Assembly: GCA_045110475.1 (NCBI GenBank)
Contig: JBGCGC010000007.1
Location: forward strand, 1 to 64,000
Direction: 5' to 3'
Source of the DNA: Granulosicoccus sp045110475
Lineage (GTDB): Bacteria > Pseudomonadota > Gammaproteobacteria > Granulosicoccales > Granulosicoccaceae
Length of the DNA: 64,000 nucleotides
A model generated the notes under the pieces. It did not search any database. It had not been told where the DNA came from and saw only the letters and a program-made list of their open reading frames with translations. Every line of letters begins with the position of its first letter. Positions within the stretch are counted from its first letter, which is position 1. The position numbers were made by a program, and so were the translations under genes. Positions 1 to 8,953 of this stretch are shown here, in pieces.

Positions 1-10
1 AATTTTGAGT

Positions 11-72
11 CAAATTTTGTGCTCATTTGAGGAGTTTAGCTGGCTAAGTGACGAAAATGAGCGCAAAATTTG
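11..72. repeat. Long imperfect inverted repeat
   Basis: Two 18-nt arms (11-28 and 55-72) are reverse complements except for one position, which would be a G-U wobble in RNA. The 26-nt loop holds a smaller inverted repeat, TTAGC/GCTAA. No gene is visible to its left in the window, so it could be a transcription terminator stem, an operator or a dispersed repeat. It lacks a clear T-tract. The rest of 73-236 is GC-rich and shows no gene. Confidence 0.6.
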
Positions 73-236
73 GCCAAAAGTGGGCTGCTCGTAGCCGATT
101 GATTTCTGCGGGGCCGCCTCCGGCCGCGCAGGCTCCTAGGTCCGGATACCTCCTGGCCGTAATCGGATGTCATGAATTCGCCTGATGCTTGATCACGATT
201 TTATAAATTACTTGATTTCTCACTTAGAGCAATACC

Positions 237-857
237 ATGAAAGTAAGAGAATTGATGCAGGTCGCCCCGGTCATTCCTGTACTGGTCATCGATGATGTCA
301 GCAAGGCCCGACCTCTCGCTGAAGCCCTGGTTGCCGGTGGACTTAGAACACTGGAGGTCACCCTGCGAACGCCCCAGGCACTGGATGCCATGCAGGCAAT
401 GAGCGACGTGGAAGGCGCCATCGTCGGCGTTGGCACCGCGCTTGACGCCGACGACCTTAAACGGGCGCAGGATCATGGAGCAACGTTTGCGGTCAGTCCG
501 GGATTTACCCAGGCGCTCGGCAAGGCTGCCAATGAAATTAATATGCCGCTGTTGCCTGGCATCATGACACCTGCTGACATCATGCGAGCCCGCGACGAAG
601 GCTTCACTGCCCTTAAATTTTTCCCGGCATCGCAAGCGGGTGGACCGTCCTTACTCAGTGGGTTTGCCGGCCCCTTCATTGATACCGTCTTTTGCCCCAC
701 GGGCGGCATTAACGCCGAAAACGCACGTGACTACCTAAACTTGCCAAGCGTTTTATGCGTCGGCGGGAGCTGGGTGGCACCCAAAAGTCTGGTTGATGCC
801 GGCGATTGGGAAGGCATTACGCGTCTGGCGCAGGAATGTCAGGGTCTTCGCGACTGA
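237..857 (+). CDS. eda: KDPG/KHG aldolase (2-dehydro-3-deoxy-phosphogluconate aldolase)
   Basis: Class I aldolase of the Entner-Doudoroff pathway. It cleaves 2-keto-3-deoxy-6-phosphogluconate to pyruvate and glyceraldehyde 3-phosphate in the cytoplasm. At 206 residues it has the family's usual length. The N-terminal strand reads PVIPVLVIDD, followed by LEVTLRT with the conserved glutamate and arginine. A GVGTALDADD segment comes next, and the Schiff-base lysine sits in ALKFFPA. A phosphate-binding FCPTGGI segment follows. The usual partner edd (6-phosphogluconate dehydratase) is not in the window; it may lie upstream or elsewhere. The ATG at 237 has only a weak ribosome-binding site. The cueR-like gene downstream is convergent. 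Confidence 0.93.
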   Translation: MKVRELMQVAPVIPVLVIDDVSKARPLAEALVAGGLRTLEVTLRTPQALDAMQAMSDVEGAIVGVGTALDADDLKRAQDHGATFAVSPGFTQALGKAANEINMPLLPGIMTPADIMRARDEGFTALKFFPASQAGGPSLLSGFAGPFIDTVFCPTGGINAENARDYLNLPSVLCVGGSWVAPKSLVDAGDWEGITRLAQECQGLRD

Positions 858-925
858 CGAGCTATACCCGTTAGGAGGCTGGCCACTCAAAGGCATGCGT
901 ATCCCGCAGACGCTTGCAGCTGCAA

Positions 926-1336
926 TTACCTGAAATCGTCTTTTCCGGCCAGATCTGCAAGGATAGGACATTCCGGCCGGCTATCACCTCGACAATGATC
1001 AGATAGCTGGGACAATGTTTTTCGCAACTCCTGCAGCTCGATAATTTTTTGATCAATATCGTGGAGTTTTTCCTGCACTACTTGCTTTACATCAGCGCTT
1101 GCCCGGTTGCGATCGTCATATAAGGACAACAAATGGCGACAATCATCAAGAGAAAATCCCAAACCGCGCGAGCGCGCTACAAATTGTAAACGGTGCACAT
1201 CGGTCGATGAATATTCGCGGTATCCACTGGACGCCCGCCCCGGACTCACCAGCCCGATATCATCGTAGTAGCGAACGGTTTTCACCGGAAGCGAACAGAG
1301 CTTTGCCGCTTGCCCGATATTCAAGTGCCAATACAC
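926..1336 (-). CDS. MerR-family regulator, CueR-like (copper-responsive)
   Basis: Predicted MerR-family activator. The N-terminal winged helix-turn-helix reads NIGQAAKLC...VRYYDDIGLV, and a long dimerisation helix spans about residues 80-112. The C-terminal metal loop is CRGDSRPECPI, with two cysteines eight residues apart (C111 and C119 if the protein starts at NIGQ). This is the E. coli CueR layout for Cu(I), Ag(I) and Au(I). The frame opens with GTG at 1336; a TTG at 1324 gives the N-terminus MNIGQ typical of the family, so the start is uncertain. No copper ATPase or multicopper oxidase gene is beside it, so its target promoter is not evident here. Confidence 0.85.
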   Translation of the reverse strand: MYWHLNIGQAAKLCSLPVKTVRYYDDIGLVSPGRASSGYREYSSTDVHRLQFVARSRGLGFSLDDCRHLLSLYDDRNRASADVKQVVQEKLHDIDQKIIELQELRKTLSQLSDHCRGDSRPECPILADLAGKDDFR

Positions 1337-1408
1337 CTGCTATCGGTCATCACACCGTTATCCATTTGAATACACTGCAGGCAGCCCTGCATCTGCCCTC
1401 AACGGTAT

Positions 1409-1687
1409 TCATAGACCGGAAGCAAGAGATTGTGCATTGTAAAAATCGTGATTGGCAACCACTGACGGCGGTGATAAGCGTCCGGATTCGAATGTTGATA
1501 CCAGTACATGATCATTATGAACGACGGCGCTTGAATCCACCAGAATCATGCTTTGAGACACTGTAATTTCGACGCCAGAATAAATGCCCCACCACAAAAG
1601 TACCGACAATGTCAGCATGAGCACGTAGCCCATGTAATCGATAAGGTTGTTGATTTGCTGGTAAACAGCCTCAAGGTGAGTGAACAT
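1409..1687 (-). CDS. Small single-pass membrane protein, unknown function
   Basis: A 92-residue protein that I do not recognise. I chose the ATG at 1687 because a strong AGGAGAAGG ribosome-binding site lies just upstream; the open frame extends further 5' but lacks such support. It has an amphipathic N-terminal segment (about residues 1-18), one hydrophobic segment (about 19-42, MGYVLMLTLSVLLWWGIYSG) and a polar tail of about 50 residues. It lies 72 bp upstream of the cueR-like gene on the same strand and could be co-transcribed. No cysteine or histidine cluster suggests metal binding. Confidence 0.6.
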   Translation of the reverse strand: MFTHLEAVYQQINNLIDYMGYVLMLTLSVLLWWGIYSGVEITVSQSMILVDSSAVVHNDHVLVSTFESGRLSPPSVVANHDFYNAQSLASGL

Positions 1688-1852
1688 AAACCTTCTCCTC
1701 GTAATTGTACAGCTAACACTAGATTGCTCGTCGAACAATGAGGATAGTTTACTTAACGTCACAATTGCCTAATGTGATAAATACCACTTGGGATTCGGTA
1801 TATTCACCATGATAGTCAACGGCAGAATAACTCCAATTTGCAGACTCGAAGG

Positions 1853-2737
1853 CTATCGGGCAACTGTCGTTACACGAAATTCGATCACCTGGTCAGCGCT
1901 ATCGTCCGGGTTGAATCCCAGGCCGATGCTGCCGAAATTATCCAGCGATGTAGACTCACGCCGAATAAACTCAGGAGTAAAGCCACCGCGGACAAGAAAT
2001 GTTCCATTGGTGCTGTGATCATTAATCAGGAAGCGTCCTCGTGCCATTTCGATTTTTGCATGTTTTCGCGATGCCGAATCGATATCGATCACCACATCAT
2101 TGTCTTCGGCTCGTCCAACAGTGACGACTGGATTATCCGTATTGACTCGAATACGCTGCGCACCTATCAGCAAGTCGAGAACCAGATTCGTCTGATAGCG
2201 CTCGGTGTGACTAACCGCTGTGACAATCACCGTATGCGAACTATCTATGTCCCACTGGAGGCGATAAACCGGCATGGGGCTGGCAATACCTTTGAAGTCC
2301 ACCTTGTCCAGATACAGGGCTTTAGCTCGATACTTGACAGATAATTGGGCTACTGCATCCTCTGTGGTGCAGATTTCATCGGCTTCGGCGAATGCCGCCA
2401 CTCTCGCCGCCAGATTGACAGCATTGCCGTAAACGTCACCGCCATCAGGTATCACATCACCATGGTGAAATCCGACGCGAACCGACATGTTCATCGCCTG
2501 ATGTGCTTTTTGAATATCAATAGCCGCAAGGCACGCAGCATCGGTCTCAGTGAAGCTTGCCAATACTGCATCACCAACGGTGCGCAGCAACGTACCTTGT
2601 CGATTTTCAACAATAGTGCGCATGCATTGCAGTGAATCGGTGACGCGTTGATGAGCTTCAACATCCCCTTCGGTTTGATAAAGACGCGTACTTCCGGCAA
2701 GGTCCGCGAACAATATAGTCAAAGTCTGGGAGGTCAT
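1853..2737 (-). CDS. Class III adenylate/guanylate cyclase with C-terminal FHA domain
   Basis: A 294-residue cytoplasmic signalling enzyme, predicted to make cAMP or cGMP from the NTP. The N-terminal half is a class III nucleotidyl cyclase domain. Its two metal-binding aspartates are D12 in FADLAGST and D56 in TVGDAVLASF. The DVYGNAVNLAARV segment carries the transition-state asparagine and arginine. The C-terminal part (about 200-275) is a forkhead-associated phosphothreonine-binding domain, with GRAEDND, SRKHAKIE and NDHSTNGTF. No membrane segment is visible. The ATG at 2737 lies 5 nt after the stop of the CRP-like gene, so the two are almost certainly co-transcribed. A TTG at 2749 is a less likely start. 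The FHA domain suggests control by Ser/Thr phosphorylation. Confidence 0.88.
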   Translation of the reverse strand: MTSQTLTILFADLAGSTRLYQTEGDVEAHQRVTDSLQCMRTIVENRQGTLLRTVGDAVLASFTETDAACLAAIDIQKAHQAMNMSVRVGFHHGDVIPDGGDVYGNAVNLAARVAAFAEADEICTTEDAVAQLSVKYRAKALYLDKVDFKGIASPMPVYRLQWDIDSSHTVIVTAVSHTERYQTNLVLDLLIGAQRIRVNTDNPVVTVGRAEDNDVVIDIDSASRKHAKIEMARGRFLINDHSTNGTFLVRGGFTPEFIRRESTSLDNFGSIGLGFNPDDSADQVIEFRVTTVAR

Positions 2738-2742
2738 ATCGG

Positions 2743-3420
2743 CTACCAACGCTCAGGTAAGTCCTTATGGACATGGACACAGCGATTTTCTATCGATATA
2801 TAGCCGCCGACACGGAGTTCCTTGAGTATCTTGCTGATCATTTCGCGGCTGGCACCGACGCGACTGGCTAATTCCTGATGGGTCATGCGCTCGGTAACGC
2901 GCAGCCCTGCATCGGTTTTCGTGGTGGCATTGTTCAGCACTCTGACAAGCCGCCCGTAGACATCCATCAATGCAAGACAACTGACGTCTTCAGTCATCCC
3001 CCTGATCCGACCCACGAGCATGCGGATGATCGCCTGCGCCACTTTGGCATCCTTCTGGATGACGTTATTGATTTCCACACTGGGTACAACCAGACACTGG
3101 CAGGCGCTGGTCGTAATGACATTAGCCGTTCGCGTGTGACCGTCCAGCAGGCCAAGTTCACCGAAACAATCGCCTTTGCCGAATGTACCTACGATGAATT
3201 CGTTGCCATCATCATCATCGGTGAAAGCATTGGCCGACCCCTCCAGCAGAACATAGGCTGCGTGGCTCTCTTCTCCCCATGCAATGATGTGTGCATTTTT
3301 TCGGAATTTTCGTAATGTCGCAGTTTGCTCCAGATGGGCAATTGCCTCTTCCGGAAAAACCCTGAAAAATTCGATGTCAGCCAGGGAGAGGGTGTCGACA
3401 GGAGTCTTCAGTTTAGCCAT
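2743..3420 (-). CDS. Crp/Fnr-family transcriptional regulator
   Basis: A 225-residue cyclic-nucleotide-binding regulator. The N-terminal beta-roll (about 20-130) contains GTFGKGDCFGELGLLDGHTRTA, broadly matching the phosphate-binding cassette consensus. A dimerisation helix follows, then a winged helix-turn-helix reading MTHQELASRVGASREMISKILKEL. There is no N-terminal cysteine cluster of the Fnr type, so sensing of cAMP or cGMP is more likely than oxygen sensing. The adenylate cyclase-FHA gene begins 5 nt downstream, so second-messenger synthesis and reception are probably encoded in one transcript. Target genes are not evident from the sequence. Confidence 0.88.
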   Translation of the reverse strand: MAKLKTPVDTLSLADIEFFRVFPEEAIAHLEQTATLRKFRKNAHIIAWGEESHAAYVLLEGSANAFTDDDDGNEFIVGTFGKGDCFGELGLLDGHTRTANVITTSACQCLVVPSVEINNVIQKDAKVAQAIIRMLVGRIRGMTEDVSCLALMDVYGRLVRVLNNATTKTDAGLRVTERMTHQELASRVGASREMISKILKELRVGGYISIENRCVHVHKDLPERW

Positions 3421-3553
3421 GGACTTAGCAATTACAGGACAATGCTGGCGGCGGGACCTCTACGATACAGGAACTAGCCGCGAATGCATAAGCGCCAGAG
3501 ACCAAGCCGTCAACGTCTGGATAGGCTCAGACGCCTCATCCTGATGCAAGAAC

Positions 3554-5245
3554 CTACAGCAGATTAGCAATCAGAACTGCACACATGAGCACGACCACCA
3601 TGAACATCATGCTCGCGACGCTCCATCCACGCGCCAGGAGAGTACCCGGACGTGCCACCCGCTCGATAGCTGCTCCAAGACCGCCCACCAGCACCATCGC
3701 GGATCGACGCAATGCAGCGTTTGCACCGACAACGGCGGATACCAGCAATGGGAAAACGGAAGGAATTGCCTTGCGGTAGACCACATCAGTGTCGATATTG
3801 GTAGCCCTCACCTCATGTGGGTGAAGACCTGTCTTCATCAAAAACAGGAAGGCTAGCAGTGCAAAGATCAAAAGCTGCATCTGCACCAGTACATGATCCA
3901 CCGTGTAAGGCTGGTAGTTGATCTCATACGGCAGCAGGCTGTACAGCAGGCCGGGAAATACACCGATGAGAACACAGAGAACAGCGGTGATAATCATCGC
4001 AATACGCATGTGTACAGGCGCTTCTGCCGGTCGCTTGCCACTGTCGTGGGCAAAGAACGTAAAGTACGGAATCTTGATTCCTGAATGACTCAAAACACCG
4101 GCAGAGGCAATCAGCAAAGCCAACCACACAAGGTAGTAGCCGTTGGTTGCGGAGGCGTCGAGTATTAAAGACTTTGATACAAACCCACTGAACAACGGAA
4201 ATGCAGAGATCGAGGCGGCCCCGATCAGACAGCACACCATGGTCACTGGCATGGTTTTATACAGTCCTCCCAGCTCCGACGCCTTGGAAGTACCTGTCCG
4301 ATACAAGACTGCGCCCACGCTCATGAAAAGCAGTGATTTGTAAAGTATGTGACAAAACGCGTGAGCGGCCGTGCCATTGAGTGCCAGCTCAGTTCCGATT
4401 CCCACACCCACAACCATAAAACCCAACTGATTGTTCAGGCTATACGCCAGGACCCGGCGAAGATCATTTTCGATCTCAGCAAAGAAAATCGGAAACAAGG
4501 TCATGATGGCGCCGATATAGATCAGAATTTCGGTACCGGCATAGCCTCGTGCCAGAGCATACACCGCCATTTTTGTGGTGAACGCTGATAATACGACGGT
4601 ACCCGTAATCGTGGCCGCCGGATAGGCATCCTGTAACCAGTTATGCATTAATGGAAAGGCGCATTTGATACCAAATGACAGGAAAATCAACCACGTACCC
4701 ACGCTGACAAGGCCAAGATGTTCAAACGCAATAGAGCCTGTATCGTGGTAGTGCACCAGCAGACCGGCAAGTAGCAATACGCCAGACAACACCTGGATGA
4801 TCAAATAGCGCATGCCAGTGCTGTAGGCCGCAGCCGTCCTTCTCGCCCAGATCAGAAACACTGATGCCACCGCCGTGCCCTCCCACCAGAGAAACAGCGT
4901 GACGAGGTCACCAGCAAAGACGCCACCGATGGCGGAACCTGCATAGGCAAGCGTTGCAACCTGTTGAACCGTATCCCGAACATGCCATGCGTAGAGTCCG
5001 GATAGAAACGCCGCTATTGAAAATATGATGCCGAAGATCAGCGACAGCTTGTCCACTCGCATGAAAGTCAATTCAAAGCCGATCACCGAAACAACCGCGT
5101 GTTGCCCCACTGCGTAGCTGAGAATCACACTTAATCCGATGATGGGCGTACCCAGCAGGAGCAACGCTCGCCATCTTGGCGCGAGCAGCGGACAGAGTAC
5201 AGCGGCAAACAGGTAGATAAACGGGGGTGCCAGCACGGTAGCCAT
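3554..5245 (-). CDS. Mrp-type antiporter, third MrpD/NuoL-like proton-channel subunit
   Basis: A 563-residue polytopic inner-membrane protein of the proton-translocating antiporter-like family (MrpA/MrpD/NuoL/M/N). The key membrane charges are present: glutamate in TLFLWWEGTAV, lysine in SFGIKCAFPLMHNWL, and a second lysine in SAFTTKMAVYALA. The LRRVLAYSLNNQLGFMV motif is also conserved. It is the last gene of the operon and the third antiporter-like subunit in it. It is longer than its two paralogues, with extra C-terminal membrane segments (about residues 480-563), but much shorter than a classical MrpA. It probably supplies part of the MrpA role; that is inference. Confidence 0.85.
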   Translation of the reverse strand: MATVLAPPFIYLFAAVLCPLLAPRWRALLLLGTPIIGLSVILSYAVGQHAVVSVIGFELTFMRVDKLSLIFGIIFSIAAFLSGLYAWHVRDTVQQVATLAYAGSAIGGVFAGDLVTLFLWWEGTAVASVFLIWARRTAAAYSTGMRYLIIQVLSGVLLLAGLLVHYHDTGSIAFEHLGLVSVGTWLIFLSFGIKCAFPLMHNWLQDAYPAATITGTVVLSAFTTKMAVYALARGYAGTEILIYIGAIMTLFPIFFAEIENDLRRVLAYSLNNQLGFMVVGVGIGTELALNGTAAHAFCHILYKSLLFMSVGAVLYRTGTSKASELGGLYKTMPVTMVCCLIGAASISAFPLFSGFVSKSLILDASATNGYYLVWLALLIASAGVLSHSGIKIPYFTFFAHDSGKRPAEAPVHMRIAMIITAVLCVLIGVFPGLLYSLLPYEINYQPYTVDHVLVQMQLLIFALLAFLFLMKTGLHPHEVRATNIDTDVVYRKAIPSVFPLLVSAVVGANAALRRSAMVLVGGLGAAIERVARPGTLLARGWSVASMMFMVVVLMCAVLIANLL

Positions 5246-5247
5246 TG

Positions 5248-5646
5248 TCAGACGTCCTCCTTGCCAATCATCTGATCCTTGAGATCGGACACCGAATCAG
5301 CTGACCAGTCTGAATGATCGACGCGCCGGGTATCGGCTTGCGGGTAGTCTTCTCCGTCAACGCTGCCTTCGCCATAGTAGGTTTCATCGCGGCGAATGAG
5401 CACACGCAGGGCCTTGGCCCCGAGAACAATGACGGTAAACGAAACAAAACCGGCTATGGCATGAAACCCATAGAATTCCTCTCCGGGCACCTTCACATGC
5501 CGATGCCACACAAAATCCATGGCAAAGAGAAAAATGCACAGTACGACAAGTCCAATGATCAGGCGGTTGAGCCCTGATGTCGTATCCACCCACAGAAAAT
5601 GACGAGCCAGTGGAGCTACATCGTTTTTGGAATTTTTTACCGCCAT
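5248..5646 (-). CDS. Mrp-operon membrane protein, unknown function
   Basis: A 132-residue protein with two predicted membrane segments, about residues 24-46 and 60-85, and an acidic, charged C-terminal tail (about 88-132). I do not recognise a named family. It overlaps the upstream mrpD-like gene by 10 bp and ends 2 bp before the next gene, so translation is likely coupled. Its position between two antiporter-like subunits suggests an accessory subunit of the complex, but nothing in the sequence states its role. Confidence 0.7.
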   Translation of the reverse strand: MAVKNSKNDVAPLARHFLWVDTTSGLNRLIIGLVVLCIFLFAMDFVWHRHVKVPGEEFYGFHAIAGFVSFTVIVLGAKALRVLIRRDETYYGEGSVDGEDYPQADTRRVDHSDWSADSVSDLKDQMIGKEDV

Positions 5647-7100
5647 TGGATCATCCCGATGAGTTCAGTCAGTGGCGCAGGGTATAGAAACAACACCAGG
5701 CAGGTGATTGCCGTGAGCACAATTGCCCACAGGCAGGCAAATGGTGCTTCTTGCATCGTTGCCTTCTCACCCGGTGCAAGCTCCGGGTCTGGCTTGAGAA
5801 AGGCTCTGACGGGTATGGGTAGCAGATAAGCGATATTGAGAAGTGTACTGAGCATGAGTACCAACACCCAGATAATCGTGCCGGTATCCAGCGATCCTCC
5901 AGCAATAAGTACTTTGCTCCATGAGCCACCTGCCGGGGGAAGACCAATAATGCTGACCGCACCGATGAAGAATGCCCCCATGGTAATAGGCATGCGCCGC
6001 CCTATTCCATCCAGTTTGGATATCTCGCTCTTGTGTAGCGCAACCAGAATGGCACCAGCACAAAAGAACAGGGTAATCTTGCCAAACGCATGCATGACAA
6101 TATGCAGCACGCCCCCGCTGACAGACATGACTGTCGCCAGCAAGGCTGCCAGCACAATATACGCAAGTTGCCCGATCGTCGAATACGCTAATCGAGCCTT
6201 CAGGTTATCTTTAGTGAACGCCACAACGGATGCCGCAATTATCGTAAAACCTGCAATGGGCAATAGCCAGCCAGCCGCCCCGCTGATAGTGACCAGATCG
6301 ATACCAAATGTGTAGGTGACAATTTTCAGAATGCTGAAAACACCCGTCTTCACTACAGCTACCGCGTGCAACAAGGCGCTGACAGGAGTGGGCGCAACCA
6401 TCGCCGCCGGTAGCCAACGATGGAAAGGCATCAGGCCAGACTTGGCAACGCCAAAAACAAAAAGTCCCATAAGAACCGCCAGCGCTGAATTGCTCAAGCC
6501 AGCTTCCTTCAGAACGCCGCCAGGAATAAAATCCATGGTTCCGGATACCGTTGCCGTCCAGATAATTGCCGGTAGCAAAAACGCTATGGAGGTGGACATG
6601 AGTATGCCCAGATACACTCTGCCTGCCTTGCGCGCGGGCTCTCCCCCCGCATGAGTTACCAGCGGAAACGTGGATATCGTGATAACTTCATAAGCGACAA
6701 ACAGCGTCAACAGGTTGTCCGCATACGCCGCCCCCATGACCGCCGCCAGAGCAATGGCAAAACACACATAAAAACGCGTCTGGTTGATTTCGTGATGTCC
6801 ACGCATGTAGCCGATGCTGTAAACCGTGGTAACCACCCACAGGAAGCTGGCGAGCAAGCCAAAAATCACCCCCATGGGTTCAGCCGACAACTTGAGTGAG
6901 TAGTTGGCCATTAGCGCCAACTCACCACTTTGCGGTGTGCCGCCTGCAACCAGATCGTTGTATATAAGATTATTTATCAGTAACAACAATAAACCGGCGA
7001 CGATTATCGAGCCTTCGCGCAGATTCCTGCGTTTTTCACCAAAGAACAGGATGAAAGGGATGACCGCAAGCGGCGGTAGCAATGTCCATAGTGGATTCAT
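5637..7100 (-). CDS. Mrp-type antiporter, second MrpD-like subunit
   Basis: A 487-residue polytopic antiporter-like subunit. It has glutamate in LFVAYEVITISTFPL, lysine in VFGVAKSGLMPFHRWLPAAM, lysine in HAVAVVKTGVF, and the KARLAYSTIGQLAYIV segment typical of MrpD/NuoM/NuoN proteins. These charged residues form the proton path in characterised homologues. It abuts mrpD upstream with no gap and overlaps the 132-residue gene downstream. A free-standing complex I subunit is unlikely because no nuo genes are nearby and the surrounding genes are MrpB, C, E, F and G. Confidence 0.87.
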   Translation of the reverse strand: MNPLWTLLPPLAVIPFILFFGEKRRNLREGSIIVAGLLLLLINNLIYNDLVAGGTPQSGELALMANYSLKLSAEPMGVIFGLLASFLWVVTTVYSIGYMRGHHEINQTRFYVCFAIALAAVMGAAYADNLLTLFVAYEVITISTFPLVTHAGGEPARKAGRVYLGILMSTSIAFLLPAIIWTATVSGTMDFIPGGVLKEAGLSNSALAVLMGLFVFGVAKSGLMPFHRWLPAAMVAPTPVSALLHAVAVVKTGVFSILKIVTYTFGIDLVTISGAAGWLLPIAGFTIIAASVVAFTKDNLKARLAYSTIGQLAYIVLAALLATVMSVSGGVLHIVMHAFGKITLFFCAGAILVALHKSEISKLDGIGRRMPITMGAFFIGAVSIIGLPPAGGSWSKVLIAGGSLDTGTIIWVLVLMLSTLLNIAYLLPIPVRAFLKPDPELAPGEKATMQEAPFACLWAIVLTAITCLVLFLYPAPLTELIGMIQWR

Positions 7101-8585
7101 CTAGAAGCCACCCAATAGTTGTCTGGCAGCATCGCCAGCCAGAGACAGTGTCGCATTACCGTTGATTCCAAAGTAAAGTCCAATGGCGACAAGAAGGTAC
7201 ATGGGCACGAGCATGCTCACCGGCGCTTCTGATAGCCCCGAAGACTCAGGTGTCGCTTGACGGGATTGCCTGAAAAGCATCACCTCAACGACGCGACCTA
7301 CGTAGACCACGGCCATTAACGAGCTGATCAGAATCAGAGCACTGATCAGCCACCAGCCTCGCTCCATGGATGCCTCGATAAGAGCAAACTTGCTGATAAA
7401 TCCCACTGTTAAAGGAACACCAACTAGCCCTAGCCCGGCGATGACGAAAGCAACACAGGTGAATGGCATTCGCTTGAAAAGATTGTCAAATGAGGGGCAA
7501 TGCGCATGACCGATTTGGTAGATGATACAACCGACAGCCATAAATAAAGCCGATTTGACCAAGGCATGATTGAGAATATGCACGATCCCGGCGGTTAATC
7601 CCGCCTGAGTTGCCAGTGATATTCCCGCCACGATGTAACCCAGTTGCGCAACACTTGAGTAAGCCAGCATGCGCCTGAGATCAGTTTGGAAGATGGCGAC
7701 CAGAGACATCAGAATGAATCCGGCAACAGCCGCCGGTAACAACACACCAGTCAGTAGTAATTGACCGAAACTGTACTCAAAACCAAACACACTGAAGAAG
7801 AAGCGCAACAACACGTATAGGGAGACTTTGGTGGCTGTTCCGGAAAGAAATGCGGTGACGGCAATGGGGCCATACGTGTAGGCGTTGGGTAGCCAGGCGT
7901 GCAATGGAAAGATGGCCGCCTTGATCATGACGCCAATGCAGATAAAGCTGAACGCGACCAGCACCGCTCGTTGTGATTCGCTGTCGGGGATACGCTCAGA
8001 CAAATCAATCATGTTGAGTGTTCCGGTAGCGGCATACAGAAAACCGATCCCAATCAATATGAAGGAAGCGCCGACACTCCCCATGATGAGATAGCGAAAC
8101 GTGGCCGTCAGCGCGCGCTTGTCCTTGCCGAACGATATCAGCATGTAGGTGGCAAGTGATGACACTTCAAGGAATACAAACACATTGAACGCATCACCCG
8201 TCACAACGATACCCATCAAACCGGTAAGACACATCAGCCATGCTGCATAAAAGAGATGGTGCTTGGCCAGTGGCACTGATTTGATCGTGCTCCTGTACCC
8301 ATACATGAGTACGATGAGGCTAATTACCGATACCAGCAGCACCACCGATGCATTTAGGGTGTCGATGTAGTACTCGATTCCTGCCGGCGCAACCCAGCCT
8401 CCCACCTTGTAGCGGATGACACCTTCGTTGCGGACATGTTCAAGTACTTGCCATGCTGCTACCACGCTGAACAGATTGGCTGCAAAAGCGATGACCCAGC
8501 TAGCGAGTGCGTGCCGGAACAACACACAAACAGGTGCCGCCGTGAACGGCACAAGAATCATCAGGGCAGGAATTTGGGCATGCAT
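7101..8585 (-). CDS. mrpD: Na+/H+ antiporter subunit D (MrpD)
   Basis: A 494-residue MrpD/MnhD-type subunit, the canonical partner of MrpC. It shows glutamate in VFVFLEVSSLATYML, lysine in GVMIKAAIFPLHAWLPNAY, lysine in GTATKVSLYVLL, and LRRMLAYSSVAQLGYIV. About fourteen membrane segments are expected. It overlaps mrpC by one base. In Mrp complexes MrpD is an antiporter-like module that works with MrpA to exchange Na+ (or other monovalent cations) for protons, supporting pH and Na+ homeostasis. Confidence 0.93.
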   Translation of the reverse strand: MHAQIPALMILVPFTAAPVCVLFRHALASWVIAFAANLFSVVAAWQVLEHVRNEGVIRYKVGGWVAPAGIEYYIDTLNASVVLLVSVISLIVLMYGYRSTIKSVPLAKHHLFYAAWLMCLTGLMGIVVTGDAFNVFVFLEVSSLATYMLISFGKDKRALTATFRYLIMGSVGASFILIGIGFLYAATGTLNMIDLSERIPDSESQRAVLVAFSFICIGVMIKAAIFPLHAWLPNAYTYGPIAVTAFLSGTATKVSLYVLLRFFFSVFGFEYSFGQLLLTGVLLPAAVAGFILMSLVAIFQTDLRRMLAYSSVAQLGYIVAGISLATQAGLTAGIVHILNHALVKSALFMAVGCIIYQIGHAHCPSFDNLFKRMPFTCVAFVIAGLGLVGVPLTVGFISKFALIEASMERGWWLISALILISSLMAVVYVGRVVEVMLFRQSRQATPESSGLSEAPVSMLVPMYLLVAIGLYFGINGNATLSLAGDAARQLLGGF

Positions 8586-8953
8586 CAGGCTTCAGGCTCC
8601 TGCGCTTCAATCGCCTTTATTTCGTCTTCCTCGATGGTGCCATACTCTTCAAAAATCCGAACAATCAAGGCTAATGCCACCGCACTGGTAGCAACACCGA
8701 CAACAATGGCTGTGAGAATGAGCACGTGAGGCACCGGATTGGAAAAAACCGGCTGTTCACCTTCTACCAATATGGGCGCCGTGCCACCAGAGACTTTCCC
8801 CATGGTGATATACAAATAAAAGATAGAGGTCTGGAACAATCCAAGACCAATGATTTTCTTGATCAGGTTATAGCGCGCGATCATGATGTAGAGACCAGCC
8901 ATCATCAGGACCACGACTACCCAGTAACTATAAAGTCCGGCAATCGTGTCCAT
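8585..8953 (-). CDS. mrpC: Na+/H+ antiporter subunit C (MrpC, NuoK-like)
   Basis: A 122-residue NuoK/MnhC-like subunit with three membrane segments. The NPVPHVLILTAIVVGVATSA block is the hallmark of MrpC. The C-terminal tail is short and acidic. It overlaps the neighbouring genes by one base on each side, as expected for a tightly coupled operon. Confidence 0.93.
   Translation of the reverse strand: MDTIAGLYSYWVVVVLMMAGLYIMIARYNLIKKIIGLGLFQTSIFYLYITMGKVSGGTAPILVEGEQPVFSNPVPHVLILTAIVVGVATSAVALALIVRIFEEYGTIEEDEIKAIEAQEPEA

Noticed and set aside
1099..1566. A 155-residue plus-strand frame
   Set aside because: It is antisense to the CueR-like gene and the small membrane protein gene, both of which have much better support.
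3554..8585. Assigning the three NuoL/M/N-like genes to respiratory complex I
   Set aside because: They lie in one operon with MrpB, C, E, F and G genes, and no other nuo gene is present.
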